Positions 1 through 9,082 of a stretch of 64,000 nucleotides of DNA are shown one piece after another (the first letter of the stretch is position 1; each line of letters begins with the position of its first letter). The notes beneath the pieces were generated by a model, which saw only the letters and a list, made by a program, of their open reading frames with translations, was not told where the DNA came from and made no database searches. The stretch covers positions 124,001-188,000 of the forward strand of contig NZ_JAPMXC010000001.1 in the NCBI RefSeq assembly GCF_026624755.1. The letters run 5' to 3'. The DNA comes from Robbsia betulipollinis. Lineage in GTDB: Bacteria; Pseudomonadota; Gammaproteobacteria; Burkholderiales; Burkholderiaceae. A program made the translations under genes and the position numbers.

Positions 1-1
1 T

Positions 2-865
2 ACGGCGATGTACGCGGCGAAGGATGCCGGCAAGAAGGTGTACCGGATCTTCGCGCAGGACATGAACGACAAGGTATCGAACTACGTCTGGCTCGATACG
101 AACCTTCGAAAGGCCCTGGAGGAGAATCAACTAGAGTTGCATTACCAGCCGTTGATCTCGCAGGCCACGGGTCAGATCCGTTCGCTGGAAGCGCTGCTAC
201 GCTGGAATTCTCCCGAACGCGGGCGTATCCCGCCACTTGATTTCATCGGTTTCGCGGAAGAGTCGGGCTTGATCGGCGCGCTTGGTCAATGGGTGATGCG
301 CGCGGCGGCGACGCAGGCCGTCAAGATGAAGGGGCAGGGGCTCGACCTGCGAATTTCGGTCAATGTCTCGGTACGCCAGTTATGCGATACCGATGTCGTG
401 CAGCACTTCGCCGACGCCATGGCGTCGGCTGGGATGGACGATTGCATGCTTGACGTGGAGTTGACCGAGAGCTGCTTCATCGAGGACGAAACAACGGCGA
501 TCGCCGTGATCAAGCAATTCCGGGCGCTGGGCGCTCAGATCTACCTCGACGATTTTGGCACAGGCTACTCCAGCCTGTCGCAGCTCACGCGCATTCCACT
601 TGACGCGATCAAGCTTGATCGCAGTTTCATCACGTCGATCGATACCAATGTCAAGGCGCAGGCCCTGGTGCGCTCGATGGTAGTGGTTGCGGGGGAATTC
701 GGCTTCGCGGTGGTCGCCGAGGGTGTGGAAACGCAAGCGGAAGCCACGTTCCTGAAGGCGGTCGACGTCGGATACCTGCAGGGCTATCTGTATAGTCCCC
801 CCATGCCGGCGGACGCGGTGGTGGCATGGGTTGGCCAGCACGGCAAGCTCAGGTTGATCGCCTGA
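2..865 (+). CDS. rpfR: GGDEF-EAL cyclic-di-GMP protein, 5' truncated by window edge (probable RpfR)
   Basis: The first residues (AMYAAKDAGKK) are the typical last helix of a GGDEF domain, so the gene starts left of the window. A full EAL phosphodiesterase domain follows. Counting from the first Met: EAL at 61-63, the NVSVRQ Asn at 119, DDFGTGYSSL at 181-190, Lys202, AEGVET at 237-242 and LQGY at 257-260, so the phosphodiesterase core looks catalytic. The gene is convergent with an RpfF-type DSF synthase. In Burkholderia cenocepacia the BDSF synthase RpfF lies beside RpfR, a PAS-GGDEF-EAL receptor that lowers c-di-GMP on binding BDSF. The RpfR name rests on that neighbourhood; the diagnostic N-terminal part is outside the window. 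Confidence 0.85.
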   Translation, partial: TAMYAAKDAGKKVYRIFAQDMNDKVSNYVWLDTNLRKALEENQLELHYQPLISQATGQIRSLEALLRWNSPERGRIPPLDFIGFAEESGLIGALGQWVMRAAATQAVKMKGQGLDLRISVNVSVRQLCDTDVVQHFADAMASAGMDDCMLDVELTESCFIEDETTAIAVIKQFRALGAQIYLDDFGTGYSSLSQLTRIPLDAIKLDRSFITSIDTNVKAQALVRSMVVVAGEFGFAVVAEGVETQAEATFLKAVDVGYLQGYLYSPPMPADAVVAWVGQHGKLRLIA

Positions 866-870
866 GAGAC

Positions 871-910
871 CGGGCGGCGGCGCGCGGCGTGCCGCTGCGG
901 TTGCCGCCCG
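871..910. terminator. GC-rich hairpin between convergent rpfR and rpfF
   Basis: Arms CGGGCGGC (871-878) and GCCGCCCG (903-910) are a perfect 8-bp inverted repeat, with further GC pairing possible inside. It lies just after the rpfR stop and before the rpfF stop on the other strand. There is no clear T-run, so it is a candidate bidirectional transcription stop rather than a classical intrinsic terminator. Confidence 0.4.
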
Positions 911-961
911 ATTCACTGTTCCGCTCGCCGCGCCCGACGGATCGCGCAATTGTGCCGCCGC

Positions 962-1840
962 TCAACGCAGGGTGCTCGTCAGCTTCGAGACCCGGCGGTT
1001 CTGCAGGACGACCAACCGCTCCATGAAGGCCAGATCCTTTTCCTCGATCCGGAATGCGGCGTCGACCCAGTCCTCGGTGATATCCATCAATTCGGCGCGC
1101 GACAGCGGCAGCACGCGCTGGCGCGCGCGCAACATCGCCCGGATGCCGTTGAGCTTGGGACGCATCGTGTCGATGAAGGTACGCGTGGCGAGGGTGGCAT
1201 CGCCCGGTTCGAAGGTCTGGTCGACCAGACCCTTGTCGCAGAACCACTCTCCCGTATGCGTCTCACCGGTGCTGATCAGTTCCTCGGCAAGTCGCATGTG
1301 CGCCTTGCGCGCGACCAGCGAGTAACCGCCCATGCCCGGGAAGAGATTAAAGGCGATCTCGGGAAACCCCATGCGCACGTCCTGCTGCGACAACACGAAA
1401 TGATGCGCCAGGGCGGCTTCGAAACCGCCACCCAGCGCGCTGCCTTCGAGCATGGCGATGGTAATCGCACCCGTACCGAACCCGGTATAGACCGCATACA
1501 CGGCATCGACGCACGCGCGGGCATAGGCCAGCAGCGCCTGCCGCTGGTTGTTGCGGATCGCGTCGACGAAGAAGTTGAGATCGCCACCCGTATTGAAGAT
1601 TTCCGGCACCGACGACCCATTCACCCAGAAATCGATTTGCACGTCGGAATTCCGAGCCACGTGGGCAATGCGCATGATGTCGTCTACCAACGCCTGCGTG
1701 AAACAGGGACGAGGACGGGAATGCAGCATCATCCACATCGTCTTACGGGATTTCTCGTAATACGCCGTCAGTTGCGTGAGTTCGCCGGCTTCGACGAATG
1801 GGCGGCAGTCGGGATGATTTTGGAAGTCGGTGGCGTTCAT
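962..1840 (-). CDS. rpfF: DSF-family signal synthase RpfF (crotonase-fold enoyl-CoA hydratase/thioesterase)
   Basis: A 292-aa crotonase-superfamily protein, close to the usual RpfF length. RpfF enzymes make cis-2-unsaturated fatty acid signals (BDSF in Burkholderia) from acyl-ACP, by dehydration and thioester cleavage. The oxyanion-hole Gly run is in LEGSALGGGFEAAL, and glutamates fall at residues 141 (GGGFEAAL) and 161 (MGFPEIAF), the numbers of the two catalytic glutamates of Xanthomonas RpfF. The open frame extends 29 codons upstream, but the Met at 1840 gives the family-typical N-terminus (MNATDFQNHP) and has an AAGG-like site upstream. It is convergent with the probable RpfR gene, which supports a BDSF/c-di-GMP circuit. 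Confidence 0.9.
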   Translation of the reverse strand: MNATDFQNHPDCRPFVEAGELTQLTAYYEKSRKTMWMMLHSRPRPCFTQALVDDIMRIAHVARNSDVQIDFWVNGSSVPEIFNTGGDLNFFVDAIRNNQRQALLAYARACVDAVYAVYTGFGTGAITIAMLEGSALGGGFEAALAHHFVLSQQDVRMGFPEIAFNLFPGMGGYSLVARKAHMRLAEELISTGETHTGEWFCDKGLVDQTFEPGDATLATRTFIDTMRPKLNGIRAMLRARQRVLPLSRAELMDITEDWVDAAFRIEEKDLAFMERLVVLQNRRVSKLTSTLR

Positions 1841-2347
1841 GTGATGTGTGACCTTGAAAAATGAAAGTGGGTGAAGCGCGTTTGACGTTAGGGCGGTGTC
1901 CTCGAACCACACCTGACACGGCGACATGTCGCCTACCCGGAATTCGTTCGGCGATGCAGACGCGCCGCGACCCGACGCAAGAATGCGCGGCGCGCGGCCT
2001 TCTGTATGTGCTCTCCACGACCAAGCCTTGCTAAACCTTCCACTTCATTGACGGACAAGAATGCGCGTGACGATGCCGAGCGGGAATGGCGAGCGCCGCG
2101 GTGAACCGATCCGGAAGAGGGCAGCCGTCGAACGGCGAGCGGAATCGACCCGCGAGAAGACGGGAAGGGGACGGGAAGGAGACGGGAGATCAGGGATTGC
2201 GGGACCGCGCGCATCCGTCTGGCGGACTTGGCCGGGGGATGGGATCCGTTATGTATGGTGGTATATTACGAGAAACGCCGGACCCTTCGGGGAGGCGGCC
2301 CTGCCGCCGATCGTCCAACCGTCGCCCAATTCTCGTGGAATGCCGTC
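1841..2347. other. 507-bp upstream region of rpfF and of the DUF2325 gene
   Basis: No convincing gene was found. It should hold the leftward rpfF promoter. A short AT-richer stretch near 2250-2275 (around TATATTACGAG) is the only promoter-like patch for the rightward DUF2325 gene. No terminator hairpin or RNA gene is evident. Confidence 0.4.
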
Positions 2348-3769
2348 ATGTCTCTTTTCGAATCGTTGCCTGGCCGTGGTGGGGATGTGCCGTTTCGCAT
2401 GCGGCGGGACGAAGGCCGGTGGCCCGACATGAAACCGTGCTGTATTCCGGGTGAAACCGCCGCGCGCCGGACCGTGGTGCGGACCCGGCTCAGTGACCTC
2501 GATTCGCACCTGCAATGCTCGGTGATCGGCACCTGCCTGAGCACCGCGGACTTACGCAGGCTCGTGCCGAAGTTCACGGTGCTGGAGCGTGGTAGCGCGA
2601 CGGACCTCGAATTGCACCACGCCGCGGTCGAGCTGGCGGTGGCCGGCGGCCCCGGCGCGAAGGCCCTGCAGAAGACGCTCGACGAACGCCACGCCGGGGC
2701 GATCCGCCTGTTGAAGTCCTGCGATGACGAGGACGCCCTGGTGCAGGCGTGGAAAGGTTTCGTCAAGGCGGGCGACGTCGCGTCCGGGTATTGGGCGCTG
2801 ATGTGCCATCCCCTGGCGACGCTCGCGGTGCAGCAGGTCGCGTTCGGCGACATTCACATGCTCTCGCATCTGGTGGGGGCGTCCAATCGCGCGGACATCC
2901 GGCGCCTAGTCGCTCTGGAGGAAGAGAACGTGGCGCTGCACGAGAAAATCGCGCGGCAGCAGCAGCGTTTGCAGCAGGTGAGCGTCGCGCGCGACGCCCT
3001 GGTGCGCGAGCTGCGTGCCCAGATCGTCGAGCAGGCCGCGCAGCTGGCGCGACAGCGCGATCTGTCGGGTGGCGCCGAGGCCGCGGACCTGCGCGATGCG
3101 CTCGCGCAGGCGGAGCAGCGGCTGGCCTTGCAGGCGGGCCTGCGCGAAACTGCGGAGCGCCGGTCGGAGCACGAACGCCAGCAGGCGAAGGCGTTGCGGG
3201 ACAAGCTCGCGGAGGCGTTCGAGACCCTGCGCGTCGTGCAGGCCGAAGCCGAAGCGCTGGAGTGCGCGATGCCGGGTGCATTGGCCGGCGGGGGAGGCGG
3301 AGACGCCGGCCTGCGCCCGAACGGCGCGCCGGCGGCGCCGCATGACGCAGCCGGCGCGGCTTGCGCCGCCGCGACCGGCGAAACCGGCGAAACCGATGCG
3401 GCGGATGCCACGGCCCGGGCGTTCGCCGGCAAGCGCATCGTATACGTGGGGGGGCGGCCGGCCTCGCACGCGCCGCTCAAGGCACTCGTGGCGTCCTATG
3501 GCGGCAGGCTGCTCGTGCACGATGGCGGCATAGAGGATCGCAAGGGTTTGCTGGCGGCGATGCTGCCCGGCGCGGATTCGGTGGTGTTCCCGGTCGACTG
3601 CATCGATCACGGCTCGATGCAGCTGCTCAAGCGCGTCTGCGACCAGCATCGGATCGCCTACCATCCTCTGCGCACCGCCAGCGTCGCGAGTTTTCTGCGC
3701 CATATGCGGCAGGTTCATGGCGAGACCGCGAACCCGATACCGGTGGCGCGCTGCCTGCGCAATGCCTGA
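2348..3769 (+). CDS. DUF2325 domain protein with central coiled coil
   Basis: About 473 aa from this start. The N-terminal half is helical. Roughly residues 190-300 are rich in Glu, Gln, Ala and Arg with few helix breakers and look like a coiled coil. A low-complexity Gly/Ala linker leads to a C-terminal DUF2325 domain (KRIVYVGGRPASH, then GGRLLVHDGGIEDRKG, then a DSVVFPVDCIDH segment). The fold resembles a small Rossmann-like unit and its biochemical role is unknown. The frame is open back to 2228; ATG 2348 is a compromise and ATG 2429 (MKPCCIPGE) is another good start. It ends 10 bp from the convergent ModE-type gene, so no room is left for a terminator. Confidence 0.75.
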   Translation: MSLFESLPGRGGDVPFRMRRDEGRWPDMKPCCIPGETAARRTVVRTRLSDLDSHLQCSVIGTCLSTADLRRLVPKFTVLERGSATDLELHHAAVELAVAGGPGAKALQKTLDERHAGAIRLLKSCDDEDALVQAWKGFVKAGDVASGYWALMCHPLATLAVQQVAFGDIHMLSHLVGASNRADIRRLVALEEENVALHEKIARQQQRLQQVSVARDALVRELRAQIVEQAAQLARQRDLSGGAEAADLRDALAQAEQRLALQAGLRETAERRSEHERQQAKALRDKLAEAFETLRVVQAEAEALECAMPGALAGGGGGDAGLRPNGAPAAPHDAAGAACAAATGETGETDAADATARAFAGKRIVYVGGRPASHAPLKALVASYGGRLLVHDGGIEDRKGLLAAMLPGADSVVFPVDCIDHGSMQLLKRVCDQHRIAYHPLRTASVASFLRHMRQVHGETANPIPVARCLRNA

Positions 3770-3779
3770 ACGCCGCGCG

Positions 3780-4232
3780 TCAGCGCTTGACCAGCGCCAG
3801 TAGCGATCCGATTTCGGCCTGGGTGCTGGCCGCAGCCTTGTCCTCGATCGTTCGATAAAGGGCGACGATCCGTTCGCCGACGGGGGTCAGAATGCAGCCG
3901 CCGCGATTATGGCCGCCATGACCCGAGATCGCCGCGGGGCTGGTCAGGGACCGGTTCAATTCGTCCAGAAGCAACCATGCGCGCCGGTACGACATGCCCA
4001 GATGGCGTGCCGCCGCGGAGATCGATCCGCACGCGTGGATGGCTTCGAGCAGCGCGATCTTGCCGGGGCCGATGGCGACGTGATCGCCATCCCGGATCCG
4101 CATCCGGAACCGGCATTCCAGTGAGCCGAATGCGGGCGGCCGCGGCGTTGCGGGGATGTCCTGCGCGTGCGCGCATGCTTCATGGTGGCCGCCATCCGGC
4201 GGGCCGGCGGCGGGCGACGGAGTTTTTGGCAT
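3780..4232 (-). CDS. ModE-type winged-helix regulator without molybdate-binding domain
   Basis: A 150-aa protein matching the N-terminal DNA-binding part of ModE (LysR-like winged helix): GPGKIALLEAIHACGSIS, AARHLGMSYRRAW and LLLDELNRSL are family hallmarks, and HNRGGCILTPVGERIV is the wing. The C-terminal TOBE molybdate-binding domains of full ModE (about 260 aa) are missing, as in many stand-alone family members, so its ligand is unclear. Molybdenum control would suit a purine region if a molybdoenzyme xanthine dehydrogenase were nearby, but none is in the window. It lies downstream of the porin on the same strand, 48 bp away. Confidence 0.8.
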   Translation of the reverse strand: MPKTPSPAAGPPDGGHHEACAHAQDIPATPRPPAFGSLECRFRMRIRDGDHVAIGPGKIALLEAIHACGSISAAARHLGMSYRRAWLLLDELNRSLTSPAAISGHGGHNRGGCILTPVGERIVALYRTIEDKAAASTQAEIGSLLALVKR

Positions 4233-4280
4233 GAACGAAAGCTTACCCTAAACCGGGCGGCAGGCGTCGTTTCCAATACG

Positions 4281-5387
4281 CTAGAACTTCGCGCGTACGC
4301 CCACGCCGAACGTATTGCCGCTGGACATATTCGTGTAGCGGTCGTCCAGATAGGCCGCGTAGACATCGGTGCGCTTGGACAGCGGATAGTCGTAGCCCAC
4401 CGCCCAACTCTTGTGCGTCTGGTCCATGCCGCCATTGCTGCGCGAGTACGCGTACGATGCCATCGCATAACCGGTGCCGATCGGCACCGTGACGCCGCCC
4501 TGCTCGGTGTTGACGTGGAAGCCGCCGGTGATGATGTCGTTATGCGTATACATGTACTGCGCGAAGAATTTCACGAACTTGAGATCGTACGACAGACCCG
4601 CCTGCGCCGCGCTCTGGCTCTTGTAACCCGCGAGCAGGCTGTCGAGGTCGCCCGCCGTCGAATTGAAGTTCACGTACTGGTAGACGCCTGTTGCCGCGAA
4701 CGGGCCGTGGAAGTACAGGAATTGCGCGCTGTACTTCTTCTGGCCGTTGCTGCCCGCCTGATTGGCGAAGCCATACATCGCGCTGGCGTTGAAGCCGTTG
4801 AAGTCGGGCGTCGTGTACTGAATCGCGTTGTTCCAGCCGGAATCGCCGACGATGCCCTGGTCCGTCGCGTAGGTCGGATAGGTCCCCTCGCCGAGGTACA
4901 CGTGATAGACCATCGGCGAGAACGTATACGAATCGCTGAACGGGTTGAACAGGATCGTCGAGACGAACAGCTGCGTGGTCAGGCGTCCGGCGGTGACGGT
5001 TCCGTACGGGGACTGGATGCCGACATACGCATTCCGGGAGAACAGGGTGTCTCCGGTGAAGCGGCCGTACGAGCCGTTCTGCGCGCGGAAGAAGTCCTCC
5101 AGCGCGAACACCGCCTTGTAGCCGTTGCCGAGGTCCTCGGTGCCCTTCAGACCCCAATAAGAGGTCGACATGCCGCCGCCGCCGACGTTCCACGCCCGCC
5201 CGCCGCCCGGAAACTTGGTGGCGCCCACCCACTCGTCTATCTGTCCATACAGTTGCACGCTCGATTGCGCCCGTGCTGTCTCCGTGGCCGTCATGCCGAG
5301 CAGCATGCCGAGAGACGCACCGGATAATGCCGCGCGGGCGGTGGCTTTGACCGTCGTTTTCAGAATACGGTCGACTGTTGGTTTCAT
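4281..5387 (-). CDS. Outer-membrane general porin (Porin_4/OmpC type)
   Basis: A 368-aa trimeric porin typical of Burkholderiales, forming a 16-strand beta barrel for small solutes. It has a cleavable signal peptide ending near TARAQS, a mature start SSVQLYGQIDEWVG, the GLKGTEDLGNGYKAVFALE loop region, and a C-terminal VGVRAKF with terminal Phe for BAM recognition. The ATG at 5387 has a strong AGGAAGAGGAG site. The open frame runs further upstream to 5978, but that part overlaps the HIU hydrolase gene and is a shadow. It lies 196 bp downstream of hiuH on the same strand, so purine or allantoin permeation is possible but not shown. Confidence 0.92.
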   Translation of the reverse strand: MKPTVDRILKTTVKATARAALSGASLGMLLGMTATETARAQSSVQLYGQIDEWVGATKFPGGGRAWNVGGGGMSTSYWGLKGTEDLGNGYKAVFALEDFFRAQNGSYGRFTGDTLFSRNAYVGIQSPYGTVTAGRLTTQLFVSTILFNPFSDSYTFSPMVYHVYLGEGTYPTYATDQGIVGDSGWNNAIQYTTPDFNGFNASAMYGFANQAGSNGQKKYSAQFLYFHGPFAATGVYQYVNFNSTAGDLDSLLAGYKSQSAAQAGLSYDLKFVKFFAQYMYTHNDIITGGFHVNTEQGGVTVPIGTGYAMASYAYSRSNGGMDQTHKSWAVGYDYPLSKRTDVYAAYLDDRYTNMSSGNTFGVGVRAKF

Positions 5388-5583
5388 GGGTTCTCCTCTT
5401 CCTGTCAAATAAACGTGTCCGGCGATGCGCGTCCTCATCGCCCGGCCGGATGGTAGCGCGCGTTGCGGCCCTTCGCCCGCTGGCGACAACCCGCATGTTC
5501 GCGGATCCTTTTTCCGGAAAAAAAGATTTTTGCTTATCAGCGGCATAGCGCGGCGGATATGCCCGCGTGCCGGCAAATTTTTT

Positions 5584-6006
5584 TCAACTGCCGCGATACG
5601 TGCTATAGCTCCACGGCGAAACCAGCAAGGGCACGTGGTAATGGGCATGGGCGTCGGCAATGCCGAAACGCAGCACGACCGTATCGAGAAAACGCGGTTC
5701 CGCCAGTGCGCCGCCGCACCGCGCGAAATACTCGCCCACCGCGAAGTGGAGTTCGTAGGTGCCAGGGGGCAGGGGCCCTTCGAGCAGCGGCCGGTCGCAC
5801 CGGCCGTCGTCATTGGTGCGCATGCTCGCGAGCCGGCGCAGTGCTGGCGCGGTGAATGCCGGCGCGGTGGCGCTTTCGGCGGGGGCGTCCGCCGACGGCA
5901 TTGCCACGGGCGCTTCCAGCAGGTAAAGATCGATGCGGATATCCGCGCCTGGCCGGCCATGCGCGGTGTCCAGCACATGGGTGGTCAGTCTGCCCTTCGT
6001 CGTCAT
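5584..6006 (-). CDS. hiuH: 5-hydroxyisourate hydrolase (transthyretin-like)
   Basis: A 140-aa member of the transthyretin-related HIU hydrolases, which convert 5-hydroxyisourate to OHCU, the second step of urate breakdown. The start motif [14 protein letters not shown], the central [11 protein letters not shown] and [11 protein letters not shown], and the C-terminal [19 protein letters not shown] are diagnostic; YRGS is the family's terminal tetrapeptide. A Pro/Ala-rich insert (about residues 35-55) makes it longer than the usual 110-120 aa. Its ATG overlaps the stop of the LysR gene in an ATGA arrangement, so the two are probably cotranscribed and translationally coupled. It functions with HpxO and UraD encoded across the divergent promoter. 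Confidence 0.95.
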   Translation of the reverse strand: MTTKGRLTTHVLDTAHGRPGADIRIDLYLLEAPVAMPSADAPAESATAPAFTAPALRRLASMRTNDDGRCDRPLLEGPLPPGTYELHFAVGEYFARCGGALAEPRFLDTVVLRFGIADAHAHYHVPLLVSPWSYSTYRGS

Positions 6007-6977
6007 GTTTCGAGGCTCCTTTCGTTCACGGACTGGCCCGCCAGCGAACTGTTCGCGAGTATGCGCTGCGCGGCGTCGGCGATCAGGCCGCGCAGCCAGC
6101 GCACTTCGTCCGAGCGGTGCGTACGTTCATGCCATAACTGGTAGTACCGCATCGCCGGGAAACCCGGCGGCGCAGACAACACCTTCAGCGGCAGCAGTCT
6201 GACGTAGTGATCGGCGAAAATCTGCGTGGTGGTGAACAACAGGTCCGATTCGGCGAGCACATAGGGCACGAGGTTGAAATAGGGCAGGGTGACGACGACG
6301 CGGCGCTTCAGTCGTTCGCGCATCAGGTGCAGGTCGATGGCGCCGCGCTGGCCCACGGAATAGGGCGTGGGGGCGAGGTGTCCGGCATTGAGATAGTCGT
6401 TGACGCTGAGCGCGTCCTGCGCGGCGAGCGGATGCCGGCGGCTCACCAGGCAGACGATGCGGTCCGCGAAAAGATTCGACAGATGCAGTTGTTCCGGCGG
6501 CTCGGGCCAGTTGCCGACGACGACGTCGACCTTGCCGGTTTCCAGCGCCACCTCGTAGTCGAGCGCCGGACCGAGGGAATGAATGTCCAGCGTCGCATGC
6601 GGCGCGAGCGCGCGAAACAGCGACACCAAGGTCGGGACGAAAAGGGTGCTGAGATAGTCGGGGCAGGCGATGCGATAGGCACGCACCGAGGTGGCCGGGT
6701 CGAATGCCGTCTGACGCGAGATCACTTGATCGATCTCATGCAGCGCCCGCCGTGCCGGTTCGAGCATCCGCAAGCCATGCTCGGTGGGTACCATGCCGTT
6801 CTTGCCGCGCACCAGCAGCGGGTCGCCGGTGATCGTGCGCAGCCGACGCAACGCCGCGCTGATCGCGGGTTGCGACTGGTTGAGCAGAATCGCGGCCTTC
6901 GTGACGCTGCGCTCGGTCAGGACGGTGTCCAGTACGCGCAGCAAATAGGTGTCGATGGTCTCGCGCTGCTGGCTCAT
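6003..6977 (-). CDS. LysR-family regulator of the purine/urate cluster
   Basis: A 324-aa LysR regulator. The N-terminal winged HTH (residues about 10-68) reads [22 protein letters not shown] followed by [12 protein letters not shown], and a two-lobed effector domain follows. It is divergent from the importer gene across 329 bp and overlaps hiuH by 4 bp (ATGA). Position strongly suggests that it controls both arms of the cluster in response to a purine-derived ligand, but the ligand is not visible in the sequence. Confidence 0.92.
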   Translation of the reverse strand: MSQQRETIDTYLLRVLDTVLTERSVTKAAILLNQSQPAISAALRRLRTITGDPLLVRGKNGMVPTEHGLRMLEPARRALHEIDQVISRQTAFDPATSVRAYRIACPDYLSTLFVPTLVSLFRALAPHATLDIHSLGPALDYEVALETGKVDVVVGNWPEPPEQLHLSNLFADRIVCLVSRRHPLAAQDALSVNDYLNAGHLAPTPYSVGQRGAIDLHLMRERLKRRVVVTLPYFNLVPYVLAESDLLFTTTQIFADHYVRLLPLKVLSAPPGFPAMRYYQLWHERTHRSDEVRWLRGLIADAAQRILANSSLAGQSVNERSLET

Positions 6978-7306
6978 CCGCTGTCCGGTATATCGTCGAT
7001 CAAATGTTGCGGGTCCTCGTGCATAAGGCTTTTAATATGACAAAAATGGCCGGTCAAGAGCCGCCGTATGTAATTGCGGGATATGCGACGCGCGGCTCGA
7101 CGGGAATTTTAGGATTGTTTACTGTCGGGGCGATCGCGGTTATCGTCGCGGGAAATTTCCGCCGTCGGCGGGATCGGCGACCTTATTTCGCCACCTTGTT
7201 CAGCAACCTTATCCAACAACCTTTCCACGAGCACCGATACGCCTTGGCTTCCGATTCGCCCGCCCCGTATGCGTCTGGCCCCAGGCCCGCACCATCGCTC
7301 CGATTG
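6978..7306. promoter_or_regulatory. Divergent promoter region, LysR/hiuH versus purine importer
   Basis: A 329-bp spacer between oppositely transcribed operons. An AT-richer patch lies at about 7019-7045 (GCATAAGGCTTTTAATATG). The importer frame is open through much of this spacer, so its true start could lie further left than 7307. A LysR box is expected here but no single T-N11-A site stands out. Confidence 0.45.
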
Positions 7307-8989
7307 ATGAAGCCCGAACCGGCGCCGGGAGCGGCACCGACCGGGCCGAGGCGTTCGATCGAGCGGGAGTCCGATGCCGCACGCGCGCTCCCTCACGCGC
7401 GTCTGCAACTCGTCGGAATCAGCAAGCGCTTCGCGTCGACGCAGGCCAACGACGACGTTTCCCTGACGATCCGCCCTGGCGAGATCCATGCGGTGATCGG
7501 CGAGAACGGCGCCGGCAAGAGCACGCTGATGAAGATCGTCTATGGCGTGGTCCACGCGGATGCGGGCGCGATGGTGTGGGACGGCGCGCCGGTTCGCGTC
7601 GACAGCCCGGCACACGCGCGCCGGCTGGGTATCGGCATGGTGTTCCAGCACTTTTCCCTGTTCGAGAGCCTGAGCGTGGGCGAGAACATCGCGCTGGCGC
7701 TGGGGCACGACGAACGGTTCGACCAGAAGGCGTTGAATGCACGAATCCGTCGCGTGTCCGCGGAATACGGCCTCGAACTGGACCCCCAGCGCCACGTCCA
7801 TCACCTGAGCGTGGGTGAGCGCCAGCGCGTGGAGATCGTGCGGTGCCTGCTGCAATCCCCGCGTCTGCTGATCATGGACGAGCCGACATCGGTGCTGACG
7901 CCGCAGGCGGTGCGGGATCTGTTCGTCGTCCTGCGCCGTCTCGCGGCCGAGGGCTGCAGTATCGTATACGTCAGTCACAAGCTGGGCGAGATCCAGGAAC
8001 TGTGCGACAGCGCCACCGTGATGCGGGCGGGACGGGTCATCGGCCGCGTCGACCCGCGCGCGACCAGCCGTGCGGAGCTCGCGCGGATGATGGTCGGTCA
8101 TACCCTGCCGTCGTACGAACGGCGCGCGCACGTGCCCGGCGCGGTCATGCTGCAGGTGGAGGCGCTCAGCGCGCGCGGCGACGACTTGTTCGGCAGCGCG
8201 CTCGACAACGTGAGTCTGCGACTGCATGCCGGCGAGGTACTCGGCATCGCCGGCATTTCAGGAAACGGCCAGGCGGAGTTGTTCGCGCTGCTCTCCGGCG
8301 AGGTGCCGGCGCCGCGCGGCCTCGCGGCGGATGCCATCCGCCTTGCCGGGGCGCCGTGCGCACGGCAAGGCGTCGGCGAACGCCGCGCGCTGGGGTTGGC
8401 GGCGGTGCCCGAGGAGCGGCTCGGACGCGGCGCGGTGCCGTCCATGTCGCTGGTCGACAATACCCTGCTGAGCGCGAGCCGCAGCGGGCTGGTGCGCCGT
8501 GGCTGGCTGCAGCGCGGCGCGATGCAGGCCTTCGCGCGCCGCTGCATCGAAACCTTCGACGTGCGCTGCAGCGGCCCCGACGCGCTCGCGCAGAGTCTCT
8601 CGGGCGGCAATCTCCAGCGCTTCATCGTCGGACGCGAAGTGCTGCGGGAGCCACGCGTGCTGCTGATCGCCCAGCCCACCTGGGGCGTGGATGTCGGCGC
8701 GGCCGCGGCGATCCGCCAGCAGTTGCTCGATCTGGCGGCGCGCGGCGTCGCCATTCTGGTGATCTCCGAAGAACTCGACGAGCTTTTCGAGATTTGCGAC
8801 AGCATCGCGGTGCTGGCGCGCGGGCGGCTGTCCGCCGTTCTGCCGATCGGCGAAACCAGCGCCGAAGGCATCGGCCTGGCGATGAGCGGTCAGTTCGAAG
8901 CGTTGACGGCCGCGGGCGACCCGGCGTTCGAGGCCGCGCGCCCGTTCGCGCATCCGTCCGCGGGCGCGTTGCCGGCGTCTCCGGGCTGA
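7307..8989 (+). CDS. ABC importer ATP-binding protein, BMP/nucleoside-purine type (duplicated ATPase)
   Basis: About 560 aa with two ABC ATPase halves. Half one has Walker A GENGAGKST, signature LSVGERQRVEIV and Walker B LLIMDEPTSVLTP. Half two has a degenerate Walker A (GISGNGQAEL), signature LSGGNLQRFIVGRE and LLIAQPTWGVDVG. This layout is typical of importers for sugars and for nucleosides/purines of the BMP family. It is followed by two permeases and a BMP-family binding protein, a complete importer. The frame is open back to 7004; ATG 7307 (MKPEPAPG) was chosen because it leaves room for a promoter, but its ribosome site is poor and the start is uncertain. Confidence 0.9.
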   Translation: MKPEPAPGAAPTGPRRSIERESDAARALPHARLQLVGISKRFASTQANDDVSLTIRPGEIHAVIGENGAGKSTLMKIVYGVVHADAGAMVWDGAPVRVDSPAHARRLGIGMVFQHFSLFESLSVGENIALALGHDERFDQKALNARIRRVSAEYGLELDPQRHVHHLSVGERQRVEIVRCLLQSPRLLIMDEPTSVLTPQAVRDLFVVLRRLAAEGCSIVYVSHKLGEIQELCDSATVMRAGRVIGRVDPRATSRAELARMMVGHTLPSYERRAHVPGAVMLQVEALSARGDDLFGSALDNVSLRLHAGEVLGIAGISGNGQAELFALLSGEVPAPRGLAADAIRLAGAPCARQGVGERRALGLAAVPEERLGRGAVPSMSLVDNTLLSASRSGLVRRGWLQRGAMQAFARRCIETFDVRCSGPDALAQSLSGGNLQRFIVGREVLREPRVLLIAQPTWGVDVGAAAAIRQQLLDLAARGVAILVISEELDELFEICDSIAVLARGRLSAVLPIGETSAEGIGLAMSGQFEALTAAGDPAFEAARPFAHPSAGALPASPG

Positions 8990-9082
8990 GGGGCCGCGCC
9001 CGATGACCGGTGCGCCGTTCCGGACCCCTTTCCGGTTTATTTTGCGATTGATTTCGCAGTGTATTTTTCGACAACGAATTCG

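Noticed and set aside
5509-5522. Palindrome TTTTTCCGGAAAAA between hiuH and the porin
   Set aside because: Perfect 14-bp palindrome but without loop, and no link to a known regulator; too little to call a site.
5388-5978. N-terminal extension of the porin frame
   Set aside because: It overlaps the HIU hydrolase gene, whereas a strong ribosome site and signal peptide mark the porin start at 5387.
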